Shown: one piece after another, positions 29,168 to 37,789 of the stretch
How positions within the stretch are numbered: the stretch's first letter is position 1
Layout: each line of letters opens with the position of its first letter
Origin: a virus
Length of the DNA: 45,375 nt
IMG/VR virus record: IMGVR_UViG_3300025127_000072
Span: 1 to 45,375 of that record
Strand: one strand, 5' to 3'
Position numbers and translations under genes: made by a program
The notes under the pieces: model-generated
Told to the model about the DNA's origin: nothing
What the model saw: only the letters and a program-made list of their open reading frames with translations
The model's database searches: none

Positions 29168-31744
29168 ATGGGAGCAACATACACAAGACAGTCTACGTAT
29201 GCAGACGGTGATACAATCACAGCAGCTCATACCAATGATGAGTTTGATCAGTTATTAGCAGCCTTCCAAGCAAGCACAGGACATACTCATGATGGTTCAC
29301 CCAACGAAGGTGGCCCTATAACAAAGCTGTTGGGTAACGATTTAACAGTTGGTACAGGAGCAACAGACTCAGACGTGTTAATTACATTTGACGGTGAGGA
29401 AAGAGATGGGCGACTAAGATGGATAGGGCATGATGGTAGTGGTGTTGACGATGATCATTTTCGTTTTGATGATGACGTTATGCTTAACAGTGACGAAAAA
29501 CTTTACTTTAGAGACACAGCAATATTTCTTAATTCAAGCACCGATGGACAATTAGATCTCGTTGCAGATGGTGCTGTTGTTGTTGACACTGCAGGTGACA
29601 TAACTTTAGATGCTGATGGTGGAGATATATTCTTTAAAGATGGTGGCACAACATTTGGTAGTGCAACAAATTCTAGTGGTAACTTAATAATTAAATCAGG
29701 TACAACAACTGCACTTACATTTAGTGGTGCAAACGCAACTGTCGCAGGTAACTTAACAGTAGATGGTAACTTTGATGTTACAGGAACGTTAGATTTTAGT
29801 GACTCTGCAATAACAAATGTAGGCAGTATACAATTAGACTCTATCTCAGGGGATGAAGATTCTAACACATCAATTACATTTAGTGGATCTGATGTAATTA
29901 CTATGGCAACAGGCGGCACTGCTGCTCTTACAATAGATGCAAGTCAAAACGTAACAATAGCAGGTGACCTGACAGTATCAGGTGATGACATTACTATGGC
30001 TACAAACACTGCAGGTAATTTGTTGATTGCAGATGGTAGTAATTTTAATTCTGTAGCAGTGGGTTCTTTATCAGAGATATCTACAGTTGCAAACGATGAT
30101 GTGTTTTTAGCAGTAGATACGTCAGGTGGTGGACTTAAAAAAATACAAAGAAGTGCAATCGTTGCAGGACTTGCAACGTCAGGTGCGATATCAAACGTAG
30201 TAGAAGATACATCTCCACAACTTGGTGGTAACTTGGACATGAACGGTCAAGATATTGTTACCACATCCAACGCAAATATAGAACTTGCTGCAAACGGAAC
30301 AGGTCATGTAGTTATAAAAGGAAATACTAATCAAGGTGCTATAACTCTTAATTGTGAAAATAATAGTCACGGACAAAAGATTATTGCAGCATCGCATAGT
30401 GCGTTGGATAGCAGTGGTGGCAACCCTTCAACTTTGACACTTCCTGCAACAGGTGCTGCCAGTCAAGAATTAGTTGCTTCAGGTGCAACACAAACACTAA
30501 CAAACAAAACATTAACCAGTCCAGTGTTGAACACAGCAACAGTAGGCACATCTATTGTACCTGCTAGTGCAGACGGTGCTACACTCGGTTCTGCTTCTGC
30601 AGAATTTTCTGACTTGTTTCTTGCAGATGGTGGTACAATACAACTTGGTAACGATCAAGATGTTCGTATAATACACGATGCAGACGATGGTTTAATATTA
30701 AAATCCACTGCGACAGGTGATGACAATCCGTTTCTTTTAACTTTACAAACTGGTGAGACTGATATTGCTTCAGGTGATGTTCTTGGACAGATTGATTTCC
30801 AAGCACCAGATGAAGGTACAGGAACTGATGCTATTCTTGTGGCTGCAGGTATTGCCGCTGTATCTGAAGGAGATTTTAGTTCATCTAGTAATGCAACTAA
30901 GTTATCATTTAGAACAGCGTCATCTGAAACAGCGACAGAAAAAATGTCTTTGAGTTCTGCAGGACTACTTACAGTTGCAGACGACATTGTATTTAAAGAT
31001 GGTGGAACGATAGGTGTCACATCTGCTACTGATGCCATGACAGTATCTTCAGGAGGTATCGTCACATTTAAAGATGACATACTTATTAAAGATGGTGGTA
31101 CTATTGGTTCTGCAAGTGATGCTGATGCAATAACCATTGCAGCCAACGGACAACTAACTCTTACACAACAGTTGAACGGAACAGCAGGTGATTTTAGTGG
31201 TGACGTTGGGGCCGCAACATTTCAACCTGACGGTGATACATCTGCAGGAGATAGTGCTGCAATAGGTTTTACTGCGTCTGAGGGTTTAATTCTTACTGGT
31301 CAAGGATCATCTACAGATGTAACAATCAAAAACGATGCAGACGGTACTGTTGCTTCTATAGCAACTGGCACAACTATATTTACAATGAACGATGATGTAT
31401 TTGTTACTGGCAGAGCTTCAGGCACAGTTACAACAAATACAAATGGTCAAATGGATCTAGCAGTTAGTAATCATTTTAACTATACACCAAGTGGAAATGA
31501 TGAAATTGAGCTAGATAATTTTAAAGCAGGTCAATCAGGAACTATTTTTTTAGATAACTCTGGTGGTCATACATTAACTGTTGATTCGCCTATTTTAATT
31601 AATGCTGATCAACTTTCGGCTATTGCTACAGCAGGAAAATATATGATAAGTTATTTTTGCACAGTAGACCAACCAAATGCTACACTTAGTAATTCTGCTA
31701 ATAATGATAAAATTATAATGTCAGTATCAGGAGCATTGACATAG
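29168..31744 (+). CDS. Repetitive tail fibre-like protein
   Basis: An 858-residue protein with a start (DGDTITAAHTNDEFDQLLAA) known from marine phages as a virion-binding region. The long middle is beta-rich repeats of Asp/Gly/Thr/Ser, such as DLTVSGDDITMATN, LTVDGNFDVTGTLDF and FKDGGTIGVTSATDAM; these build trimeric fibres. The end (about 760-858) changes in make-up and is more AT-rich. It would link the particle to a host receptor or to the next protein. Confidence 0.85.
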   Translation: MGATYTRQSTYADGDTITAAHTNDEFDQLLAAFQASTGHTHDGSPNEGGPITKLLGNDLTVGTGATDSDVLITFDGEERDGRLRWIGHDGSGVDDDHFRFDDDVMLNSDEKLYFRDTAIFLNSSTDGQLDLVADGAVVVDTAGDITLDADGGDIFFKDGGTTFGSATNSSGNLIIKSGTTTALTFSGANATVAGNLTVDGNFDVTGTLDFSDSAITNVGSIQLDSISGDEDSNTSITFSGSDVITMATGGTAALTIDASQNVTIAGDLTVSGDDITMATNTAGNLLIADGSNFNSVAVGSLSEISTVANDDVFLAVDTSGGGLKKIQRSAIVAGLATSGAISNVVEDTSPQLGGNLDMNGQDIVTTSNANIELAANGTGHVVIKGNTNQGAITLNCENNSHGQKIIAASHSALDSSGGNPSTLTLPATGAASQELVASGATQTLTNKTLTSPVLNTATVGTSIVPASADGATLGSASAEFSDLFLADGGTIQLGNDQDVRIIHDADDGLILKSTATGDDNPFLLTLQTGETDIASGDVLGQIDFQAPDEGTGTDAILVAAGIAAVSEGDFSSSSNATKLSFRTASSETATEKMSLSSAGLLTVADDIVFKDGGTIGVTSATDAMTVSSGGIVTFKDDILIKDGGTIGSASDADAITIAANGQLTLTQQLNGTAGDFSGDVGAATFQPDGDTSAGDSAAIGFTASEGLILTGQGSSTDVTIKNDADGTVASIATGTTIFTMNDDVFVTGRASGTVTTNTNGQMDLAVSNHFNYTPSGNDEIELDNFKAGQSGTIFLDNSGGHTLTVDSPILINADQLSAIATAGKYMISYFCTVDQPNATLSNSANNDKIIMSVSGALT

Positions 31745-31745
31745 G

Positions 31746-34334
31746 ATGACAATTTTACGATCAGAAGGTGCAGGAGATCCAGATCTTGGGTTTTACAATG
31801 GTGCTGTTAGTAATTCATTAAGACTTAATGGCACATCTTCTACTTTGACTAGAACACTTGTAAATTCTACAGATGGAAGTAGACAAAAAAATGTTTGGAG
31901 CTTTTGGACTAAATTTAATGTTGGGGGTTCTTCACCAAATCCGTATTTTTATTCTAAAGGTGAAGGTGGTGGTGTAGCTGATATAATTTATATAACTATA
32001 ACTAGTAATCAAAGATTATATTTTATTGGCTATGTAGGCGATAGTGTGACACATGAACTTACTACTGAAAGACAATTTAGAGATCCGAGTGCTTGGTATC
32101 ATATTGCTTTAGCAGTAGATACCACACAAACAACAGATACTAATAAAGTTTGTCTTTATGTAAATGGAGAGAAACAAACATTTGGCACAAACCCAAGTGG
32201 CAGTTCAGCTAATTATCCGGGTACAAATGCACTATTAGCAATGAATTGGTATCAAACAGGTAATGCAGGTTCAACAGTTGAGATGATTAGTGATTACAGA
32301 GCATCACCACATGAAGATTATAGAATAGATGGATATTTAGCAGAGTTTCATTCAGTTGATGGTTTATCTTTTTTTTCTGATACCAGTGGAACAGCTAATA
32401 CATCTTTTAATATAAACTCATTTGGTGAAACTAAAAATGGTGTGTGGATTCCAAAATCATATACTGGATCACATGGCACACAAGGTTATCACTTAAAATT
32501 TGATAATACTAGTGTTGGAACTGGTGCATCTGATACAGTTGGAGCAGATTCAGCAGGAAGTAATCATTTCACATCTGCAGGTATTGATTCATATGATTGC
32601 AATGTTCCTGACTGTCCAGAAAATAATTTTCCTGTAATGAACAATTTAGTTAAAACAACTGGTACAGGTGTGTCAACTTTTTCAGAAGGTAATTTATATA
32701 TAGCTAAAACTGGCACTACTTATTCTTACTTTCAATCAACCTTTGGTGTAAAAACTGGTAAATGGTATGCTGAATGTAGATTGGATAGCACTATAAACAC
32801 ATTTATGGTCGGTATAACAGAACAAAATATGGAAACATATAGAACTGGTGAAAATATAGATCCACATCTGACGGCAGGAACTGCATGGTACGGTGATAGT
32901 GGATATGGATATTTTGACGGCTCTAGTATAGCAGCAGGAACTTTTTCTAGTAGCACAGCTATTGCAGATGGTGATGTCGTTGGTTTAGCTCTAGACTTAG
33001 ATAGCTCAACTAAAACAATAAAGTGGTATAAGAATGGTAGTTTAGCAGCTTCAAAAAATTTAACTGCAAATTTTGTAGATCACATTGTATTTGCACTTAA
33101 TCTTTATAATACTAATACTGCTATTTGGAATTTTGGACAAGATAGCACGTTTTCTGGAAATGAAAGTGTTGGATCAAATACTGATGCAAATGGTATAGGT
33201 AAATTCCATGAGTCGGTCCCTAGTGGTTACTTGGCTTTGTGCAGTTCAAACCTTACCGATGATGATTATGCCAGTATTGGTCCTAATGCTGATAATCAGG
33301 CATCTGATTTTTTTGCAACAACTTTTTATGCAGGAACTGATGATGCAACAAGAACTTTTGATCTTGGCTTTGTATGTGATTGGGCATGGTTTAAAGGAGA
33401 TGCAGATTCAATAGGGCATCAATTATATGATAGCTCTAGAGGTGCTACAAAATATTTTGCAAGTAATACTAATGCAAATGAGCAGACAAATTCAGAAGGT
33501 GTAACTGATTTTGATGATAGTGGTAATCTTTTAAAAATAGGCAATAGTAATTTTTTAAATAAAAGTGGAAGAAACTATTCTTTGTGGACTTGGAGAATAA
33601 ACGGTGGAACAACAGCTACAAATTCAGATGGATCAGCAGATTCAACAGTACAAGTAAATACAACTGTAGGAATGTCGCAAGTTCTATACACTGGTAATTC
33701 GTCTGGATCAGGAGATGATCAAACTATAGGTCATGGTTTAGGTGTTATACCTGAAGTAATAATGTTCAAAGGTAGAAGTTTTGCCAATTATCAAGACTGG
33801 TATATTCATCACAAAGGATTAGGTGATGGAGTAACAACACATATAGAGTTAAATGTAGCTGATGCTGAACATGCTGATGCTGATTATATGAACGCAGTAA
33901 CACCAACTGCATCTGTTTTTAGTTTAGGTTATAACTTTACAACTAATAAAAATGCAGAAACATATATAGCTTATTGTTTCAATAATGTTGAAGGTTATTC
34001 AAAGTTTGGAAAATTTACTGGAAATGGTGATGCAGATGGTGCTTTTGTGTATACTGGATTTAGACCTGCATGGGTTATGATCAAAAATAGTGATCAATCA
34101 GGATCTTGGATGATGATGGATATTGCAAGAAGTCCAATAAACATAGGAGCAACTGCAAACGCATTTGTAGCAGATGATTCTCATAGTCAAACAACAGTTT
34201 CAACAAGAGGAATGGATTTTTTATCAAATGGTTTTAAAATTAGAACAGCTGCCGCTGATATGAATAACACTGGTCAGGATTTAATATATTTTGCATTTGC
34301 CGAAGACCCATTTAAGTATGCTAACGCAAAATAG
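31746..34334 (+). CDS. Receptor-binding-type fibre with lectin-like and SPRY-like domains
   Basis: An 862-residue protein, likely the host-range determinant. Residues 20-215 look like a LamG/concanavalin-A lectin fold (WSFWTKFNVGGSSPNPYFY; YHIALAVDTTQTTDTNK). Residues 330-475 look like a SPRY domain (GKWYAECRLDSTINTFMVGI; DGDVVGLALDLDSSTKTIKW). The C-terminus (GLGVIPEVIMFKGRSF; ETYIAYCFNNVEGYSKFG; TGFRPAWVMIKNSD) matches a type I think is called DUF7483. Codons are more T-rich than in the neighbours, from late in the previous gene, which points to exchange of this module. Confidence 0.85.
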   Translation: MTILRSEGAGDPDLGFYNGAVSNSLRLNGTSSTLTRTLVNSTDGSRQKNVWSFWTKFNVGGSSPNPYFYSKGEGGGVADIIYITITSNQRLYFIGYVGDSVTHELTTERQFRDPSAWYHIALAVDTTQTTDTNKVCLYVNGEKQTFGTNPSGSSANYPGTNALLAMNWYQTGNAGSTVEMISDYRASPHEDYRIDGYLAEFHSVDGLSFFSDTSGTANTSFNINSFGETKNGVWIPKSYTGSHGTQGYHLKFDNTSVGTGASDTVGADSAGSNHFTSAGIDSYDCNVPDCPENNFPVMNNLVKTTGTGVSTFSEGNLYIAKTGTTYSYFQSTFGVKTGKWYAECRLDSTINTFMVGITEQNMETYRTGENIDPHLTAGTAWYGDSGYGYFDGSSIAAGTFSSSTAIADGDVVGLALDLDSSTKTIKWYKNGSLAASKNLTANFVDHIVFALNLYNTNTAIWNFGQDSTFSGNESVGSNTDANGIGKFHESVPSGYLALCSSNLTDDDYASIGPNADNQASDFFATTFYAGTDDATRTFDLGFVCDWAWFKGDADSIGHQLYDSSRGATKYFASNTNANEQTNSEGVTDFDDSGNLLKIGNSNFLNKSGRNYSLWTWRINGGTTATNSDGSADSTVQVNTTVGMSQVLYTGNSSGSGDDQTIGHGLGVIPEVIMFKGRSFANYQDWYIHHKGLGDGVTTHIELNVADAEHADADYMNAVTPTASVFSLGYNFTTNKNAETYIAYCFNNVEGYSKFGKFTGNGDADGAFVYTGFRPAWVMIKNSDQSGSWMMMDIARSPINIGATANAFVADDSHSQTTVSTRGMDFLSNGFKIRTAAADMNNTGQDLIYFAFAEDPFKYANAK

Positions 34335-34343
34335 GAGATAAAC

Positions 34344-34898
34344 ATGGTTTGGAAACACAATGGTAGAGTTATAAAAGTTGGGAAAGCATGGGTAAGTGAT
34401 ACTAATGAAAAATATCCTGCACAATGGAACAATCTTACAAATGCAGAGAAAAAGTCTGTTGGATTGGTTTGGGAAGATGATCCAGTTGTAGAAACCTTTG
34501 ATGATAGATTTTATATATCTAAAGATGTAGAGAAAAAACTTGCAGATGTAAATGTAGTTGATGATGATGGCAAGGCAGTTATAGATGTTCGTACTGGTAA
34601 ACAAATGGTAACAGTCGGTCTTAAAACAATTTGGATTACTAGAACAAAAGAAACTGCAAATTACTTACTTAGTAAGTCAGATTGGGAAGTAACTCGCAAA
34701 GCAGAAAAAGGAACTGCAATAGCTAGTGCAACATCTACATTCAGAGACAAAGTAAGAACTGCTTGTGATACAATAGAAACTAAGATAAATAATTGCAGTA
34801 ACTTAAATGAATTTAAAGCCTTGTTTGTTGTGCCAGTAGACAGTGATGGTAAAGCAACAGGTAACGCACCTATATACGATTTTCCTGATGAGGTGTAA
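34344..34898 (+). CDS. Tail-fibre-associated protein, probable assembly chaperone
   Basis: A 184-residue protein next to the receptor-binding gene, starting behind AGGAGAT. It has an N-terminal small beta part (MVWKHNGRVIKVGKAWVSD), then a helical C-terminal part (SDWEVTRKAEKGTAIASATS; FRDKVRTACDTIETKINNC). The helical end is like phage proteins of fibre assembly. Role inferred from place and shape. Confidence 0.65.
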   Translation: MVWKHNGRVIKVGKAWVSDTNEKYPAQWNNLTNAEKKSVGLVWEDDPVVETFDDRFYISKDVEKKLADVNVVDDDGKAVIDVRTGKQMVTVGLKTIWITRTKETANYLLSKSDWEVTRKAEKGTAIASATSTFRDKVRTACDTIETKINNCSNLNEFKALFVVPVDSDGKATGNAPIYDFPDEV

Positions 34899-35135
34899 AT
34901 GGAAAGTATTGACCCAATGTTATTCTGGAACATAATCTTAACAATGGTTGTTGTACCGTTTGGTTGGGCGTTCAACAAAATGTTTCAAGAGGTCAAGCGT
35001 ATACAAATACTACTTAACAAAACACGAGAGGACTATGCACGTAAAGATGATGTTAAGGATGATATGCACAATCTTATGGATGCACTCAAAAGGCTAGAAG
35101 ATAAACTAGATAAAATATTGATGGGAAGTAGATAA
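34899..35135 (+). CDS. Small membrane protein with coiled coil
   Basis: A 78-residue protein with one membrane segment (WNIILTMVVVPFGWAF, about 10-25) and a charged coiled coil (KRIQILLNKTREDYARKDDV; MDALKRLEDKLDKIL). The type occurs in many marine phages and may be a second holin-like or envelope-associated protein. Start directly follows the previous stop; its own stop overlaps the next start (TAATG). Confidence 0.75.
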   Translation: MESIDPMLFWNIILTMVVVPFGWAFNKMFQEVKRIQILLNKTREDYARKDDVKDDMHNLMDALKRLEDKLDKILMGSR

Positions 35136-36772
35136 TGGTTCAATATAGAAAAGTAAAACGTATGCAAGAGGGTGGTACTACTAATGGTGGGGAGGTAACA
35201 GACCCACCTGCAGAAACAAACCCACCTGTAGGCGATCAACCTAAAAATAGACCCATAACTACAGATCAAGAGTTGATGGATGAAGTAGGTAATCTTGCAG
35301 CAGGTAATCAAGGTGGAGTACCTCAAGTCAACCCAGTATTACAAGAGTCTGCAAAAGAAAATGAAATTTTAAAATCTGAAGATTATACGATAGGAACTGA
35401 TCGTGGGTTTGACAGAGTTTTCCCAATGGAAGGTCCTGCTGATGGTGAAGTTACACCTGCAGTCATGCCTCCTGAAGATGGTTCAGTAAAAGGACTGTAT
35501 GATTATTCAGATGGAATATACCAACCTGCAAGTGTAAAAAAAGTCACTGGTGATTTTGATGTAACTGCTCCTGTTGCGTCAAAAGATTTAGGACAAGTGG
35601 GTGATATCGAAAGGGTTAAAGATAATTTACCTGACGATATGAAAGCTGCACAAATAGAAGATAGTGATGCTATTATAACAGATGATGAAATACCTCAAGG
35701 TGAAGTAAGTGATAAATCTCTAGCTATTGCTCAAACAGAAGAATTAGATAAAAGAGCCACCACACAATTCCAATTAGGTGAATTGATGGCAAGCATTGAA
35801 GAGGGTAAGCCAATGCCACCGTGGGCATCCCCTGCTGTACGAAAAGTATCAGCTATGATGCAAGCTAGAGGTATGGGTGCATCAAGTATGGCCGCAGCGG
35901 CAATGACCCAAGCTGTGATGGAATCAGGGGTTGTTATAGCGTCTCAAGATGCAAATAAGTATGCTACCATTCAACTTAAAAATTTAGACAACAAACAAAA
36001 AACAGCTTTGCAAAATGCTTTGACGTACGCTTCAATGGACAGAGCAAATTTAAATGCAAGATTACAGGCCGCTGTAACAAACGCTCAAGTGTTGTTGACG
36101 ATAGACACTAAAAATTTAGATGCTCAACAACAAACCAATGCCATAAATTATAATGCTCTTACACAAGCTGTATTCAAAGATGCTGCCGAAGAAAATGCAA
36201 AAGAGCAATTCAATGCAAAAAATGAGATGCAAGTCGAACAGTTTTTTGCAGAACTTGAATCACAGATTGAAACAGCAAACTCAAATAGAAATGCTGCAAT
36301 AGAACAGTTTAACGTTGGGCAAGAAAATGCAACATCACAGTTTAATGCAACTTTACGTGACTCACGACAAAAGTTTGATGCAAACATGCAATTTGCTGTA
36401 GATCAATCAAATGTAGTTTGGAGAAGAGCTATAAACACTGCAGATACTGCAACTCAAAATGAAACAAATAGAATAAATACACAAAACTTGTTTAATGCAA
36501 GTCAAAATGCTTTGAGTACTATATGGCAGGCTTACAGAGACAATGCGTCTTGGAATTTTCAAAAATCAGAAAATCAACTTCAAAGATTGCATGAACTCGG
36601 TGTAATGGCTATGGAGTTTGCAAATACGTCAGCATTGTATGATAAGGAACAAAAAGATAACATGGCTTTGGCTGTTGGTCAGTGGATTGCAAATTGGATG
36701 GCTGATTCTGCTCCTGAAAAAGACCCTGAACCTGAAATACCTGAAGATGACGAGCAATTTTTAACATCATAG
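35135..36772 (+). CDS. Probable internal virion protein
   Basis: A 545-residue protein. The first 190 residues are flexible and rich in Gly, Pro, Asp and Glu. The middle has ASPAVRKVSAMMQARGMGAS and SMAAAAMTQAVMESGVV, a Met/Ala-rich helix. The C-terminal half is a long Asn/Gln/Ala-rich helical region (AKEQFNAKNEMQVEQFFAEL; RRAINTADTATQNETNRI). Such long helical proteins fit those stored in the head and pushed into the cell with the DNA. Inferred from position and type. Confidence 0.7.
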   Translation: MVQYRKVKRMQEGGTTNGGEVTDPPAETNPPVGDQPKNRPITTDQELMDEVGNLAAGNQGGVPQVNPVLQESAKENEILKSEDYTIGTDRGFDRVFPMEGPADGEVTPAVMPPEDGSVKGLYDYSDGIYQPASVKKVTGDFDVTAPVASKDLGQVGDIERVKDNLPDDMKAAQIEDSDAIITDDEIPQGEVSDKSLAIAQTEELDKRATTQFQLGELMASIEEGKPMPPWASPAVRKVSAMMQARGMGASSMAAAAMTQAVMESGVVIASQDANKYATIQLKNLDNKQKTALQNALTYASMDRANLNARLQAAVTNAQVLLTIDTKNLDAQQQTNAINYNALTQAVFKDAAEENAKEQFNAKNEMQVEQFFAELESQIETANSNRNAAIEQFNVGQENATSQFNATLRDSRQKFDANMQFAVDQSNVVWRRAINTADTATQNETNRINTQNLFNASQNALSTIWQAYRDNASWNFQKSENQLQRLHELGVMAMEFANTSALYDKEQKDNMALAVGQWIANWMADSAPEKDPEPEIPEDDEQFLTS

Positions 36773-36801
36773 AAGATGAAGAGGAATTTTTAACATGATA
36801 G
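36743..36801 (+). repeat. 29-bp tandem duplication at a gene junction
   Basis: Two copies with a period of 29 (36743-36772 and 36772-36801), 27 of 30 bases alike. The first copy holds the stop TAG of the previous gene, the second the start ATG of the next. A single copy would give an ATGA overlap, as at other junctions here. Confidence 0.85.
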
Positions 36802-37241
36802 ATGCGTTTAGTTTAGCCACTGCGGCACTTGCTTTTGGGTCTAAGTTTTTTGCTGATGACACACCCCCAACAAACACAAAAGGACAAATGGGAAGAAAAC
36901 AAACATCTAGTTCTTCTTTTTTAGATTTTGATTTTTTGCAAAAGGGAGCAAAGGCTTTTGTAGGCAGTAGAAAAAGTAAAAATGTAATAAAAAGTCCACC
37001 TAGACCTCGACCTAGAACTATAGGTCAATTGACACGAGGAAACAAATTTTCAGGTGCATCTATGCAACCCACTAGATTAATAGGGTCTACAAACCCAGAT
37101 CTTCAGGTAGCAATGAGAAGATTGGTTAACGCAACAAACAAAGATGTAATTCAACTTATACCCATGAATGTAGTCAGTCCTACTGTTAGTCAAAGGACTA
37201 CGTTAGATATAGACACCCCTAAATTAGGAAAGATAACATAA
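36795..37241 (+). CDS. Small hypothetical protein of the internal-protein block
   Basis: A 148-residue protein with a hydrophobic first part (MIDAFSLATAALAFGSKFFA), then a basic, Ser/Pro-rich middle (SRKSKNVIKSPPRPRPRTI) and a polar end. The start is possibly a membrane or amphipathic helix. Its ATG lies in the second copy of the tandem repeat. Its stop overlaps the next gene (TAATG). Function unknown; likely a virion protein. Confidence 0.75.
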   Translation: MIDAFSLATAALAFGSKFFADDTPPTNTKGQMGRKQTSSSSFLDFDFLQKGAKAFVGSRKSKNVIKSPPRPRPRTIGQLTRGNKFSGASMQPTRLIGSTNPDLQVAMRRLVNATNKDVIQLIPMNVVSPTVSQRTTLDIDTPKLGKIT

Positions 37242-37789
37242 TGATAAATAAACCGATGCCACCTAGAGGAAGCATAGAAGCAAAAGATCCGTTTGCTGCT
37301 CCCTTGCCCGGACACTCTCTTACAGAGGACAATACTAAGTGGGCGTGGGGTAAACCTCCTAAAATAGTCGACCCAGAGGAAGCTCTTAAACAAGCTATAG
37401 GATCAGTTAAGTCTGGTAAACAACAATTAGAATTAATAAAGTTACTTTTAGCAGGTATATCTGTAGAGGTGATAGTAGAAGGATATTTGTTTCAAGGCTT
37501 TCAAGAGGGAAGATTTACACCTGATGTAGGTTTGTTGATTAAAGCACCTTTAGCTTTTTATATCGCAAGTATAGCCGAAGATGCAAACGTACCGTATAGA
37601 TTTTTTGAAAATAAAGACGCTTTAAACAAAGGCACTATGAGTGATGAAACTCTTATAAGTATGATGAAGCGTAATAACCCAACCATGTTCAACTATATTC
37701 GTGAAAAGGTAAACGAAGGCATACGTGAAGGAAATACACCAGTTAAAGGACAAGAAGGTTTTTTAGGAACATTGGGAGATAAGGAATGA
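37241..37789 (+). CDS. Hypothetical virion-block protein, 182 residues
   Basis: Pro-rich start (MINKPMPPRGSIEAKDPFAA), then a helical part (EEALKQAIGSVKSGKQQLEL) and a mild hydrophobic region (LLAGISVEVIVEGYLFQGF). No clear domain. Coupled at both ends: TAATG before and ATGA after. It belongs to the late structural block. Confidence 0.75.
   Translation: MINKPMPPRGSIEAKDPFAAPLPGHSLTEDNTKWAWGKPPKIVDPEEALKQAIGSVKSGKQQLELIKLLLAGISVEVIVEGYLFQGFQEGRFTPDVGLLIKAPLAFYIASIAEDANVPYRFFENKDALNKGTMSDETLISMMKRNNPTMFNYIREKVNEGIREGNTPVKGQEGFLGTLGDKE

Noticed and set aside
29503-31146. Minus-strand frames of 138 and 163 codons under the fibre gene
   Set aside because: Reverse reading of repetitive Asp/Gly/Thr codons; the plus-strand gene is clear.
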